From contig JAJGOT010000508.1 of assembly GCA_022457155.1 (NCBI GenBank), positions 1 to 64,000 on the forward strand: a stretch of 64,000 nucleotides of DNA, given 5' to 3'. Shown in pieces: positions 23,446 through 34,059 of this stretch (the first letter of the stretch is position 1; every line of letters starts with the position of its first letter). The notes under the pieces were generated by a model that made no database searches, had not been told where the DNA came from, and saw only the letters and a list, made by a program, of their open reading frames with translations. The translations under genes and the position numbers were made by a program. Source of the stretch: Cladopsammia gracilis (Eukaryota > Cnidaria > Anthozoa > Scleractinia > Dendrophylliidae).

Positions 23446-24501
23446 TTAGACCGAGACGTTAAGTTTCACTTTCAGGCTGGTTCTTTTTTTTTTTTTTGAC
23501 AGAACAAGCATATCATATTTTATCGCAGCATATCTACGTTCGCTTTCTTTCAAATGTTTCTCATGCTCAATTGTAAGTTGCTGTAATTCTTGTTGTTTAG
23601 ATGAATCACAATCACCGTTTTCGATGGAACTTGTTATTCGACGTATTTTATTCATTTCCATGTCGCATACTTGACATGTGTCTTCTCGCGGTTTTCGAAA
23701 ACCCAAAATTTTACTGAGATCGTCGTAAAAAATATTTCTGAAGGTTGAAAAGCTTAGCACTGGACCTGTTCTCTTAACTGTTAAACGGTTGGTTTTAAAA
23801 TGCGGATTTTTTCTAACAAATTCCTTCCACATTTGCCTCATTGATATCCGTGATTCGAAAAACAGTTTTTGTGTCCTTGCCCTTCTGTAGTGCGATTCAT
23901 TCGCTCTGTGCGAGCAAATAAAATCCGTTACTTGCTTTCTTGCCTCCCGTGTTATTCGCCGAGGGTTATTGCCATGTCGTCCTCGCCTATCTGGTTCGAC
24001 ACAAACACCGTCGCAATCCATTTTCTTTAAGATAACTCTAACTTTTTTGTTGGAAATTCCGTAACATTTTGTAAAGGCTGTTTTACATACAGCACCTAAA
24101 GAGGGAATCTTGTAGTAAACCTTCTGATATCCACTTGGGTATACTTTTACTTGTAGCAGTTTTGACATAACATAGTTCTGCTCATTGTATGGTTTATCAA
24201 ATACTTTCCGTCTTTCTTGTCGGATAAACTGTCGTACGTTCAGTCCATGTTTTAACAGGCACCCATTGTCGCAACAGACCAGATTAAGAGAAGCGATGTC
24301 ACCATACGCGGCGTTTTTTCGCCTTGTGATCTTCGGTTTTCTGCTCAAGTAAATTTTCGTAAATTTTGAAGACGTTTTTCGGCGCCCTCTTTCAACTGAG
24401 GAGGCGACAGGTCTTTCATGGCAAAGCCGGCTGTTCACATCAAAACGATAGATCAATCGAGACAAATCACAAGTTTCCCCTCTACAAGCTAAGGAAGCCA
24501 T
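23446..24501 (-). pseudogene. N-terminal part of a DDE-type transposase (inverted segment)
   Basis: A 351-codon minus-strand frame encodes the N-terminal region of a cnidarian/arthropod transposon protein family whose catalytic half resembles the DUF7869 type. Family-like blocks in order are DRRGRHGNNPRRI (about residue 175), SHRANESHYRRA, SRISMRQMWKEFVRKN, STFRNIFYDDLS and the CxxC motif in DTCQVCDMEMNKI. The frame then runs into a 14-base oligo-A (23484-23497 as T) and ends in unrelated codons. The catalytic part lies on the plus strand at 26118. Inverting the segment between the two A-runs (about 23490 to 26115) would bring the halves together in the correct order and strand, so I read this as one gene broken by inversion. 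Start is the first ATG. Confidence 0.75.
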
Positions 24502-25096
24502 TTCAAAACCATATCAGTAGGCCGTCGGTCTGGGATGTTTCAATTAAGGGTTCACAAATCATTGTTACGTGAAACGTCGCGCGCAAAAGAACAGCATATA
24601 AACATTCATTTTTCCTCGTATATTTTCATCGAAACAGATAGATAACTTTACTAAAGTGTCATTGTTAATAGCAGTTGCCCACTAAGTAAGGACACTATTA
24701 AAAACTAAGAATATTACAGAAAAAATACCTATATACAGGCCTTTTTTTTTTTTTTTCGCGCTTAGCGCCGGCCGGCTACAAGTATTTACTTCGAGTTCTG
24801 ATTGGTTCATTGGAGTCTGTTGTGATTGGCAAGTAATTTTCACTTTGTTCTTGGTTTTACAACGCTCAGTTGAAAACCGCTCTATAAGGGTGCGTTCCAT
24901 TGCTCGTATTTCGAAATGAAAATTACCGGATTAGTCATTAAATTTCAAGCTCTAGAGCATATTAGAACTGCAAACTGACCGATACTTTGCCGACATGCAC
25001 ACGAAACTCGACGTCCATTTTGATAACAGTCGTTATTAATCCAGTTAATTTGTGGACGTCCTGTTTGTTTCACTGGGAAGCTGCTTAATTAAGCTA
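24502..25096. other. 5' flank of the transposase N-terminal segment
   Basis: No feature beyond a 14-base T run at 24743-24756. This would be the upstream region of the transposase gene. Confidence 0.4.
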
Positions 25097-25098
25097 TA

Positions 25099-25933
25099 CA
25101 GTTGAACCTCTCTAATACGGACACCGAAGGGTGAGAGCAAAGTGTCCGTATTAGAGAGGTGTCCGTATTATAGAGGTCACCACGATGACGTCACTTTTGA
25201 GACTCCACTGACAGTTTTTGTTCAGTAATTAAAAACAGGCCCACACTCGTCAACAAGTCAAGTTTATTTTATCCCATGATTGATGTTACAGTAGTACAAG
25301 TCATAGTTATGACAAGGGAGCAGGAGCTCTCAACAAACCCTACTAGCCCCTGTTACATCGTGTTTTTACCTACTTTACAATGACATGGCTATAAGTTAAC
25401 TATTCATTACCTAAATCATATTTCAATACATATGAATACATTTTAGCGTTTGCTAAATACATTTCTACCAAGAAGATTATTTACAGAGAAGATAGTTTTG
25501 GATTTCAAAAGATGACATTTCCATAACGGAGATATGGATAAACTAGTGCATAATAAAGCGTTCTTAATACTTTAAGTGACACATAATGCCGAGCCTAACA
25601 AAGAATTCCAGCTGTTTTTGAGATTTTGTGCTGAATATGGTCAATGTGTTGTTTCCATGTTAACTTAGAGTCTAGGTCTTTTAACTGCATCTAAACTGAT
25701 TAATATACAGCATTGAGACACTGTCTATCAGTAGTGTACTACACTGTAAAATTCTCAGCTACATAAGGTATACGAATCACTGTTTTAAAACGAAACGAAC
25801 TACAACGCAATGCTGCATGTGAGAGAGGGTCCGTATTATTGAGGTTTTTTTTTAAAGAAAATATGCGAGAATTTTGTCGGGACATAGGAAAGTGTCCGTA
25901 ATAGAGAGGTGTCCGTAAGGAGAGGTTCGACTG
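25099..25933. mobile_element. pogo-like non-autonomous element (835 bp)
   Basis: Ends are CAGTTGAACCTCTC on the left and GAGAGGTTCGACTG on the right, each flanked by TA (25097-25098 and 25934-25935), the target duplication of Tc1/mariner and pogo elements. Internal GTGTCCGTATTAGAGAGGT motifs repeat near both ends. No transposase. It is interrupted by a LINE fragment. Confidence 0.85.
25255..25690 (-). pseudogene. LINE reverse-transcriptase fragment inside the pogo-like element
   Basis: Read on the minus strand, the sequence encodes LTWKQHIDHI, then ARHYVSLKVLRTLYYALVYP and YLRYGNVIF, with stops between and after. This is the conserved thumb/C-terminal part of CR1/L2-type LINE proteins. The 3' tail on the minus strand is GATAAAATAAACTTGACTTG at about 25255-25275, comparable with the TTGAAC tail at the start of the window. 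Premature stops and 5' truncation show that it is inactive. Its position between the two ends of the pogo-like element means it inserted into that element. Confidence 0.8.
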
Positions 25934-26117
25934 TATTTCCGTTTTCGTTGAGTTACGTCCACGCACGCTCAACATTTACTCTTGCGCGCGCGTTTTCTTT
26001 TTGAGAATTGACGCGAACTACAACTAACGGTCATAACACGTATGAAAGGGGTTCGTTACTTACAAGCCCGAATCGCCGATTTGGGTCTGGGCGCGTTCTA
26101 GTTTAGAGTAAAAAAAA

Positions 26118-26982
26118 ATGTTTGCCAAAACTATTACTCTACATTTGGACTTTCACAAAAGCTTACCGACGCCAAAGGTTTCATCACAAGACTGGTATTA
26201 TTCAAAAAAGCTCCGAACAAACCTTCTGGGAATCTACTGTGCCAACCAACAAGTGATTCACTGTTTCATGTACGACGAAAGTATAGCAGGTACGGGCCCA
26301 AATGAAGTAATATCGATTTTGGACTACACAGTTGGAAAGCTACAGAATGACCTTGGGAGGCATGATCAACTTATTGTGTGGTGTGACAATTCTCCGGCAC
26401 AATTCAAGGAAAATTATTTATTTTTTTTATTTGGATTACTTGGTGAGACGAGGTGACTTTCTAAGAGCCGATCTGAAGTTTTTACTTGCAGGCCATTCGT
26501 ATTCTATTTGTGACCGACGGTTTGGAAACATTCAAAAACTTTTCGACACCCAGGAAATTATCCAAATACCAGAACAATGGGCGACTGAATTGAACAATAG
26601 TGGGCTGTCAAACGTCACAGTTCACTGGGTCACTCTTGACATGATTAAAGACTATAAATCATTTTTGAAATTGCAATATGTTGCTAGAAATGAAGATTTG
26701 AAACATGAGAAGTTTGAAGTAAAAAACATTGCCTGGTTGAATTTTGGATATGGTGAAAAGATGAACACCGAAGGCAATCTCGAACTCGTACACCACCCCG
26801 ATGAAGTCTTCATCCGATTTTGCATAGATCCCAATGAACTTCCCAAGATCGTTTCGCATCGTAAGAAAAAGCAAGCAACCAAACTGCGTCCAGAATTGCT
26901 CTCTACATTACGGCACGAAAAAAGGCCAGTTCGACAAGATGTAAAAAGACTGCGTGAAATTAGCACGAAAATACTTAAATGA
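26118..26982 (+). pseudogene. Catalytic part of a DDE-type transposase (frameshifted)
   Basis: The plus-strand frame from 26118 carries LHLDFHKSLPTPKVSSQDWY (first acidic residue), GPNEVISILDY and VWCDNSPAQFKENY (second acidic residue with the Asn/Gln-rich motif). After a frame change, AGHSYSICDRRFGNIQKLFD supplies the GHS..CD block. These three blocks are the diagnostic order of DUF7869-like transposases. The frame breaks in a run of eight T at 26421-26428; the second frame continues to 26982 with a basic C-terminus. Sequence upstream of 26118 is not transposase; the N-terminal half lies inverted at 23446-24501, and the break sits in a 9-base A run (26110-26118). The gene cannot give a functional protein as it stands. 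Confidence 0.75.
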
Positions 26983-27710
26983 AAACGCTGAGAGATTTTA
27001 TGAAGCACTGCCATGCATTGACAAAGATACCGAGAGCGACAATGACAAGTGAAGAGATCATCAAAGCAAATTCAGCTTATAAGTTTGTTTCACAGTAGTC
27101 AGTGACATAACTTCAGACAGATCTGTCTGGTATTAGGGAAAGGTACCAGTTACAAAGTAAACATTGAAGGATCACGCCACTCCAAGTTCACTCTCCCGGC
27201 AACATTCCCAACACAAGGTACACAATAAATAGGTCAAACCGAACATTAAAACGTTACCAACTCAAGTCTAAATCATATTCAACAGGCCGGGTTATGTACT
27301 TTTTCAGGTCACTGCTTGAAATTGTATTATAAACTCCAATGGGTTGACTTTTGTGACCTATTGTCAACCTATGGTCAAACCAAACACAGTCAAAATACAC
27401 AGCGCGATCCGCTTATTATTTGGAAATGACTTTCATTATTCAGGAACGGATTGCATTATTGAAATCAAAATATTATTCAGGTTTTAAATTGATAATTGGA
27501 ATCTTCAAAGGGTAGGCTCAATCGAAATAACGAATGCTGATTGGTTTATTAACTGACATCGGTCAAAAGTTCACAGGCGGAACGCGCTGAGTATTTTGAC
27601 TGTAAAAATGCATTATCAACTCAAGTCTAAATCATATTCAACGGGTTTATGTACTTTTCTATGTCACTGCTTGAAATTCTGTTAAAAACTCCAACAGGTT
27701 GACTTTGTGA

Positions 27711-27816
27711 TAGACTACGAGCAGTCTCTCTTTCCCAGCTTAGTCTGTTGAGCGAGAAACGAAAAAACCGCACTAGCGAACGGATAAGCTGGGAAAGAGA
27801 GACTGCTCGTGGTCTA
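27711..27816. mobile_element. 106-bp MITE with 9-bp duplication
   Basis: Nearly perfect arms of 32 bases (TAGACTACGAGCAGTCTCTC on the left; the right end read inversely is TAGACCACGAGCAGTCTCTC). ACTTTGTGA occurs immediately outside both ends (27702-27710 and 27817-27825), and removing one copy restores the tandem block seen at 27330 and 28395. The duplication length suits a MULE-type or similar transposase. Confidence 0.92.
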
Positions 27817-27850
27817 ACTTTGTGACCTACAGTCAACCTATGGTCAATCC

Positions 27851-28292
27851 CCGGGGGGGGGGGGTACTCCCATATATCAGCTATATAGGTATGTGCCACT
27901 GTGAAGGGTATGGTTTTCAGGCAGTTTAGTCTGGGATAGGGTATAGTAATCATAGTTTTTTGGTCTAGAATAGGGTATCATTTTCTGTGAACTTGATCAG
28001 TTGTGTGAACAATTTAGTCTAGACAAGGTTTTACTGGCAAATAGCATTTAAAAATCGGTACGGCGGACAGTACGGCATTTTTACTGACCCCTGTTAACTA
28101 ACAACTGTGATAGTGAGCGAGTTTCTGGACAATAGCGAGTCTGGAATAGGTCTAGGATAGGGTAGGGTTTTTCGGTGTTTAGTCTAGAATAGGGTTGCAA
28201 AATGCAGCTAAAATGGTCAAGTGTAGGTTAAGGGTCTCAGAGTCCCAGCGGCACACCCCACCCAAAAATTTGAAGAGTACCCCCCTCCCGGG
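27851..28292. mobile_element. 442-bp element with G-tract ends and 9-bp duplication
   Basis: The ends are CCGGGGGGGGGGGTACTCCC and the inverse of GAGTACCCCCCTCCCGG. GGTCAATCC flanks both sides (27842-27850 and 28293-28301). Several TCTAGAATAGGGT/TCTGGAATAGG phrases repeat internally. No coding capacity. Confidence 0.9.
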
Positions 28293-28441
28293 GGTCAATC
28301 CAAACATTTAAACATTACCAACTCAAGTCTAAATCATATTCAACAGGTTTATGTACTTTTCCAGGTCACTGCTTCAATTGTGTAAAACTCCAGCAGGTGA
28401 CTTTTGCGATGTGTGACCTACAGTAAAAAAATACAGTCAGT

Positions 28442-28755
28442 AGTTAATTTTGTATTTAACAACCAAACTTCCCTGGAGATCAAAGTACATACCCCTGACA
28501 CCAACACAAGTGTTCGCAAATTGCATATATTAATTCAAATATGACATTTACGTAGCATAAGAGCTGGCTGTGCCAGCATTCCAGAGTACAAATTGGTTAT
28601 TCATGTAGTTGCAACAGCACTGTTCTTTTTACAGGATGTGACCCTGGTCGATAAGTTATCTTCAGTTTTCATTCACAGTTCACAACCCGAGTACAATTTG
28701 AGAACAATTTGCCCTCCTAATACAGTATTTTAGCAAGTGACATAGCAAAAATGAC
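28442..28755. other. Right non-coding end of the nested TIR element
   Basis: No gene or further repeat is seen before the right terminus at 28756. Confidence 0.4.
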
Positions 28756-28779
28756 AGGTACCTTTTCCAAAATTCAGAC

Positions 28780-28784
<5 letters not shown>

Positions 28785-28827
<43 letters not shown>
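28785..28827. repeat. (TA)n microsatellite
   Basis: About 21 TA units starting at the terminus of the 7.2-kb element; the left terminus at 21567 also begins in TATATATA, so the element may have inserted into, or ended in, a TA run. Confidence 0.95.
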
Positions 28828-28829
<2 letters not shown>

Positions 28830-28939
28830 TGAAGATGTCGTGCAGTTGCCTAGCAACAAATCGCGACCGCTGACAATGGCGAGCTCTCATGTGGCCGGGC
28901 TGACGGTTTACTCATCGTCGTGAAAAAGTGTTTACTCTC

Positions 28940-29935
28940 GGTGCAGGGGGGTGGGGGGAAGGGGGGTTGAAAGCCTATCCCATAATGTCTCATCACGTGA
29001 TCTCGCATTTGCCACTGATCGCCGAGGCAAGCAGTGGCTGTCAAGACACCCTTTTCAAGGCCTCTTGTCTGTCGGTCTTCTTTTGTCAGGATTTGCAATG
29101 TCAATAAAACTTCTCTTGCAACGAACAGATACATGCTTTCGAAAATTGATTGAAGGATGACACGACAAACGAAATTTGCGCGCGCTTGAACGCGTAAGCA
29201 TCCAACTGCTTGTCCACGCATATGACGACACTCTTGCACTGTGTTAACCAAATAAGTGCTCTAAAAAACTGAAAACCTTTGGGAAAAAAGTTCTTCTCTT
29301 AATAGCTATTTGATTTATCCACGGTTTTAGCTAGACACAGTAGTTCTGATGTCAACGACAGGAAAAACTGTAACTGACGCGTACAGCTAGCTTGTACGCG
29401 CGATATAGCGCGCGATATAGCGCGCGCATATATTTAATTTTGCTGCGTGTTTTGTACTGATTTGAGCTTTCAGCACTGATGCATTTACCAAGATTTTTTT
29501 TCGCTATCTTTTGTTCAAGACGGCTTTTGGAAATACAATGTAACCCTTTTTATACTCATTTACTTGAACTTGCTTCGGTCTAAATTCGTTTTATTCCTCA
29601 AAGAATTTTCATATTCAACTCCGCAAACGTGCGAGAATTTCCTAAATCAGCTCGCCGTCAATTCAAAGCATTGACTGAAAGTACCCACACTTTAATGGTT
29701 TTATTCAGCTTGAAAAACCTGGAGGGATCTGGAGGGATCGGATGTTTTAAGTCGTTATGATATTAAGGAATACGTTATTAATGTTAAAATGCTAGTGATG
29801 CATCCAAAAAATCACCGAAATATGAGATTTTACAAAAAGTTTGTTTATTCGCTTCAAATGTCGCCGGTAACTCGTTGCGTTGCATCATGGGATAGGCTTC
29901 CAACCCCCCCCCCCCCCCCCCCCCCCCGCTCTCGG
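28940..29935. mobile_element. Element bounded by inverted G-tract ends
   Basis: The left block GGGGGGTTGAAAGCCTATCC, followed by CATAATG, is matched inversely by CATGATGGGATAGGCTTCC and a C tract at 29886-29927. Both blocks place the homopolymer tract at the outside. The interior contains CG-rich repeats (GCGCGATATAGCGCGCG near 29399) and no supported gene. Confidence 0.6.
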
Positions 29936-29949
29936 TGAAACACGACCAA

Positions 29950-30300
29950 TTTCTGATGCCAATGAGAAAGAACAGCAAATACAACAACGCTGGATTGAAC
30001 AAGTGGCTTGAAAGCCCTTCTCGCCGAGAAGATTAACCACCGAAACTCCGCTGGAGCGAGAACGGCGACTTGCAATTCAACGCGATCGAGCAACGAAGAA
30101 ACAACGACAGCATCGATTACACAGACTTCGAACAGCCTGACCAAATGCCTCCATTAGAATTCTGAACGAAACCGATCAGAAGAGGCGACACCGACTGGAA
30201 GTGTTAGACAAAATGATTCTGTTTATAGACGCAACGAGAGCAAACACTGATTACAGGAAAGGCTCAAAGAAGAAGAACGATTAAGAAATCTAGCTCAAAT
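29950..30300 (+). pseudogene. Decayed ORF with Arg/Glu/Gln-rich repeats
   Basis: Plus-strand fragments such as TPLERERRLAIQRDRATKKQ and ILNETDQKRRHRLEVLDK are open but separated by stops and frame changes. Repeated basic/acidic heptads of this kind occur in the N-terminal regions of Helitron- and other transposon-encoded proteins, but nothing domain-specific remains. It lies just outside the G-tract element. Function and source are unknown; the claim is only that this was once coding. Confidence 0.35.
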
Positions 30301-31869
30301 CACCGCACTTTAATCCGCTCTTTAATGCTCTTCAATTGAAACAACCTACATTTAAGGGCAAGTAATCTTAAGCTCATATACAACCCTCCATAAATTATTC
30401 TTTAATCTACCTTTTGCAAAAAAAAAGATTTCAAGTAGCTGAACAACTGATAGGCAGATCATAAGAGGATATTTTTCAATATAAAAAATTAGTACTCAAA
30501 CACTGGAAACTATTGTCTTAGTACATGCTGTAAATTGATCATTATTGATTTTCTCGCATACATTGCTTATGATATTTGCAAAGAATATGTTGCTTCATCT
30601 TGAATATTCATGTTTAACTTTTGTAATCAATTTAGTAATTCTCATGACCTGTATCCTATTAACTCCTGCAATCTCAACCATTCAAGCGAATAGTGAATTG
30701 AATTAGCAATTATTTGATACACAGTACATAGAACAACAGCTACAGAAGTATGTAAAGGGAACAGGTTAATTTTGGGAGATAGCACTCACAAACTTCAAAA
30801 AGGCCCACATCGCTAAAATTTTGCAGTGCATCCTCCCCCGAGCTTCGCGAGGTTCTGCGAGACACGTATTTCTAGTGTGAAATTAACATCTCCTAGTAAT
30901 ATGACTGAAAGGATTATATATTACCTGTATATCCTAAAAACTTAATATATGCTGAGCACCCCAGATTTCAAGTGTTTGGAGACTTTAGGCTCCCAACTAT
31001 TTTTCTTAGAGCACAGCCTTGGTTGTCTAATTAATACATGCATGTACAGGTATGTAGTCAAAGTTTGTATTTTATTTTTTTTAATCTACATGTAAATGGT
31101 GACTATTTCCTTTATTTCTTAGAAAGCTGACAAAACTACAGTACTGCTGTACATATAACATGCAGTAATGAAAAAGATGTAGAATGGTCTGAGCCAGAGG
31201 TACATGAATACTACTGTATCTTTCATCTTGCAGCAATGGAACTTGTTGATTAATTTTAGTTTGTCTAACCCCCAGCCTGATACACTGTATTGCAAGTTAC
31301 AACGCATTGCATCACCATGGGAATTCCTCTTGATTTCTAACCTTCCCATGCATATACTGTAAGAGTGCATTTGGGCATCAGAGACATCAATATTACTAAC
31401 CTCTGCTTCTGGACTCCACCTGTCTCTTTGAGTACAGATTCTGTAGTCATGGTCTCATTAGCACACAATTCCCTTTTAACCCAGAGTAGACTTTAAACTA
31501 CAGTGCTGTATGCAGGAGTTGCGTGACTCTGTTGTGTTTATACATGCACAGGAGCATAATTTGCACTGGTCTTGTTTTGCATGTATAATTATGATAGACA
31601 CATTGAATATAAAGCAGTTGGGTTCCAAATGAAGCTATGATAATGAATTGGTGGGGAGTGAAACAATTGTTATCAGCCATGTTGATGCCTATAAAAACTC
31701 TTTTGCCACCATAAAAGGATTAAAAAGGTAATTTATTTTCGTGCTAGCCCTCAAAACTTCAGCCTTAATTTACTTTATCAACAATTCAGTTGATCAAACT
31801 AATCTACACGTAAACAATGAACAAATGGCATTCTTAATCTAACAATATTTTTTTCTAATTACAAAACAG
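30301..31869. other. Intergenic or intronic stretch upstream of spliced exons
   Basis: No upstream exon can be joined with confidence. 30832-30885 is an inverse relative of 63708-63760 (shared GAACCTCGCGAAGCT and ACTAGAAATACGTGTCTC), so it is probably a repeat end. Confidence 0.45.
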
Positions 31870-33046
31870 AACAACAGGATACACTGTAGAAGATACACGA
31901 AGTGATGATAATTGCAGTGACACTGTGCATGACAACATGCAAGTAAGTATGTTGTTATGAATTAAACCCTGAATAAAGAACTACATTGTACATAAATTAT
32001 TACCAGCAGAAACACTGGGAAACTAACACACTTCAAGAAAAGTGAAACAGGAAAACTCATTTATAAATTTCTAATTTTTGTTATATAAAAGGGAATTATA
32101 TACACTGTAGTTGTTTTGAAGATTAGGAGTGAATGAGTACTGCCACATTACCAGACAACATGCAGAGTCTTATTTGTGATACAGCATTCCAATCAGAGGA
32201 GTAACAGCATTATTTAGAGTTTGCAGAATTCCTCTGGCTTTTGTTTTATTATTTTTATCATATGATGCTTTTTTAACTTAATGATAACCAATATGACTCC
32301 CTGTACAGTACATAGATTAATTAATTCCTTATGAAAACACTTACCCTACAGCTGTATACTGTCAGTCAAAAATGTTATTTTTCTGGTTCATAATTTATAG
32401 ACTGAGGACAGAACCGAGGATAACAAACAACCTGATGCTGTTGAAACAGAATCTAGTAAGTTAATACATTTATAATGGGCTTGATATTTGTGGTGATTAG
32501 ATACAGGGGATTCAGGTTGAGGGTTTAGCAACATCCTTTTGAAAGCCGATTTATTGTATTGCAAGGTTACCCATTACTAGGCAGGGATGACAACATTGAG
32601 TAGAAGAAAAGGTGGGTTGTCAAACAAGAGCGGTGGCTCTTGAGGGCTGTGCTCTGAGAATGATTGTAGGGAACTGAAAGCTCTGAACCTGTGAAAACCA
32701 GGGTGCCCAGCATTATGAGTTTTAGGCAAAAACTTAAATTTCCTAGTTGCCTCAGGGCAAAAGTAAGTTGCCAGGAAACACCAGGCACTGCTACAGCAAA
32801 GCCCTGCTCTTGTATACTTTGACCTGTACAATGTGTACAGTGTAGGACATGGCTACATTTTCCAAAAATAATTTTGAAAAGCTAGTGTGAGACTAGTTGG
32901 TTTTGATGGAGGTCTCAAACTCATTGTTTAAATTATAAAAAAAAATACATTCTGACTGGCATGCATTATTTTGTTTCCTTTCAGATTTCACCAACCTATG
33001 CATCAATTGCTGCATTGTTTTTTCTGAATGCCAAGAAACTCAGTGA
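31870..33046 (+). CDS. Last three exons of an unrecognised spliced gene
   Basis: Exon A is 31870-31942 (acceptor ACAAAACAG, donor GTAAGTATG), exon B 32401-32455 (acceptor ATTTATAG, donor GTAAGTTA) and exon C 32985-33046 (acceptor CCTTTCAG, stop TGA). Phases agree across both introns: A enters in phase 2, A-B join in phase 0, B-C in phase 1. Translation is TTGYTVEDTRSDDNCSDTVH-DNMQ, then TEDRTEDNKQPDAVETES, then NFTNLCINCCIVFSECQETQ and stop. The middle is acidic and the end Cys-rich (five Cys in 20 residues counting the CC pair). I do not recognise the protein. Upstream exons must exist because exon A has no start. The gene lies wholly inside the CACTA-bounded interval, so it is either captured host sequence or a gene that the element now encloses. 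Confidence 0.65.
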
Positions 33047-34059
33047 TGTAAAGTAATGAATTTCAAAAAGGAGCTGACCAAATTGGGCGTGACTTTTCCA
33101 AAAAGGTCAAACATATTGCAAAGAAGCTTTAGTCATACTTTTAGGAAAGGAACTTTTTAATAAAGGGAAAGTGAGAAGTGTCACCATCGTGAATGTCAAG
33201 AAGGCACTGACAAAATAATTATTGGGTGTGACTGTCCCAAAAGGACAGTCATATACTAAGGAAGGATTGGTTATACATGTAGTTTTAGGAAAAGCACTTT
33301 TTGATAAAGGCAAAGTCAGAAGAAAACATGAAACAAAGCTTATTACAAAAGATAATCTTATGTTGAGTGATTAATTTGAGGCAGGATAATGTAATAACAT
33401 TTTGTTCATAATTTATTTAAAAAAATAATAATTGATTGGACGTATTTGGAGCAATATGAAAGAATTGAGAACCCATTTGAACCCGTTGAATCAAGGGTGA
33501 AAATGGGCCTTAAAAAAGTACCCGGCCTGTTAAATCGATGACACTCGATCATCGGAAATCCAATCGATCAATCGATAAAATTGGTTAATTGATATCGGCC
33601 AATAGATAATCACAAAAAAATGTCCTGCAAATGATCGATTTTATCGATTTTTGCATGTTTTCTCGGAGCTCGTGTAACAAAATTCCGAACACAATATCTG
33701 GTCTACCAGGAGTGTTCATTCACTGTTGCAATTGGTGACAACTTTCCGCAACCAAGAAAAGGGGAGATCATGGTAATGCTTTTAAGGTGACTGATGTCAT
33801 CGCGGAGTCACCTACAGAGGGATTTAGTCGCTCCGCTTTGGCGACTTCAAAAACCGTTTTTAGTGTAAGTCTTGTTATGTTGCCGTACATACAGCTGTTT
33901 GATTAAACGTTGTCATTGATCGGTCTCATCCCTACGCGACCAGACCGAAAAGGATTATGGGGAGAAATCAATTCACATTCAATAACTGCACATTATCAAA
34001 ATACGGAACGTCCTTATCGAAGCGACTCTGGTTGTCTTTGCGTAACACGCGAAGACAAA
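33047..34059. other. 3' flank of the spliced gene
   Basis: Two related blocks with AAAAGGTCAAACATATTGCAAAG-like and AAAAGGACAGTCATATACTAAG-like sequence (about 33100 and 33238) form a diverged tandem pair; 33530-33650 is rich in ATCGAT. No further coding sequence seen. Confidence 0.5.

Larger units (their letters stand above)
27240..28440 (+). repeat. Triplicated block within the nested TIR element copy
   Basis: The phrase CAACTCAAGTCTAAATCATA with TTCAACAG, ATGTACTTTT and CACTGCTT following starts near 27257, 27615 and 28317. The second and third copies are now separated by two inserted small elements; without them the spacing of all copies is similar, so this was a tandem triplication of about 270-360 bases. 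Confidence 0.8.
21567..28790. mobile_element. 7.2-kb TIR element carrying a broken transposase
   Basis: The left end ATATATCTGTCTGATTTTGA, continuing GAAAAGGTACCT, is matched inversely at 28756-28790. A third copy of the end, in the left orientation, is at 27121-27147, and its following 150 bases also match 21604-21750, so there is a second, shorter copy nested at the right. Between the ends lie both halves of a DDE-type transposase, which suggests an originally autonomous element. Target duplication is hidden in the TA-rich flanks. That the transposase belongs to these ends is inference from position. Confidence 0.6.

Noticed and set aside
28850..29251. 133-codon minus-strand frame
   Set aside because: It crosses the terminus of the G-tract element and contains its poly-C encoded proline run; best explained by repeat composition.
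31400..31441. Possible minus-strand micro-exon between CTACAG and GTTAGT
   Set aside because: Only 40 bases, with no partner exons on that strand and opposite in strand to the supported exons at 31870.
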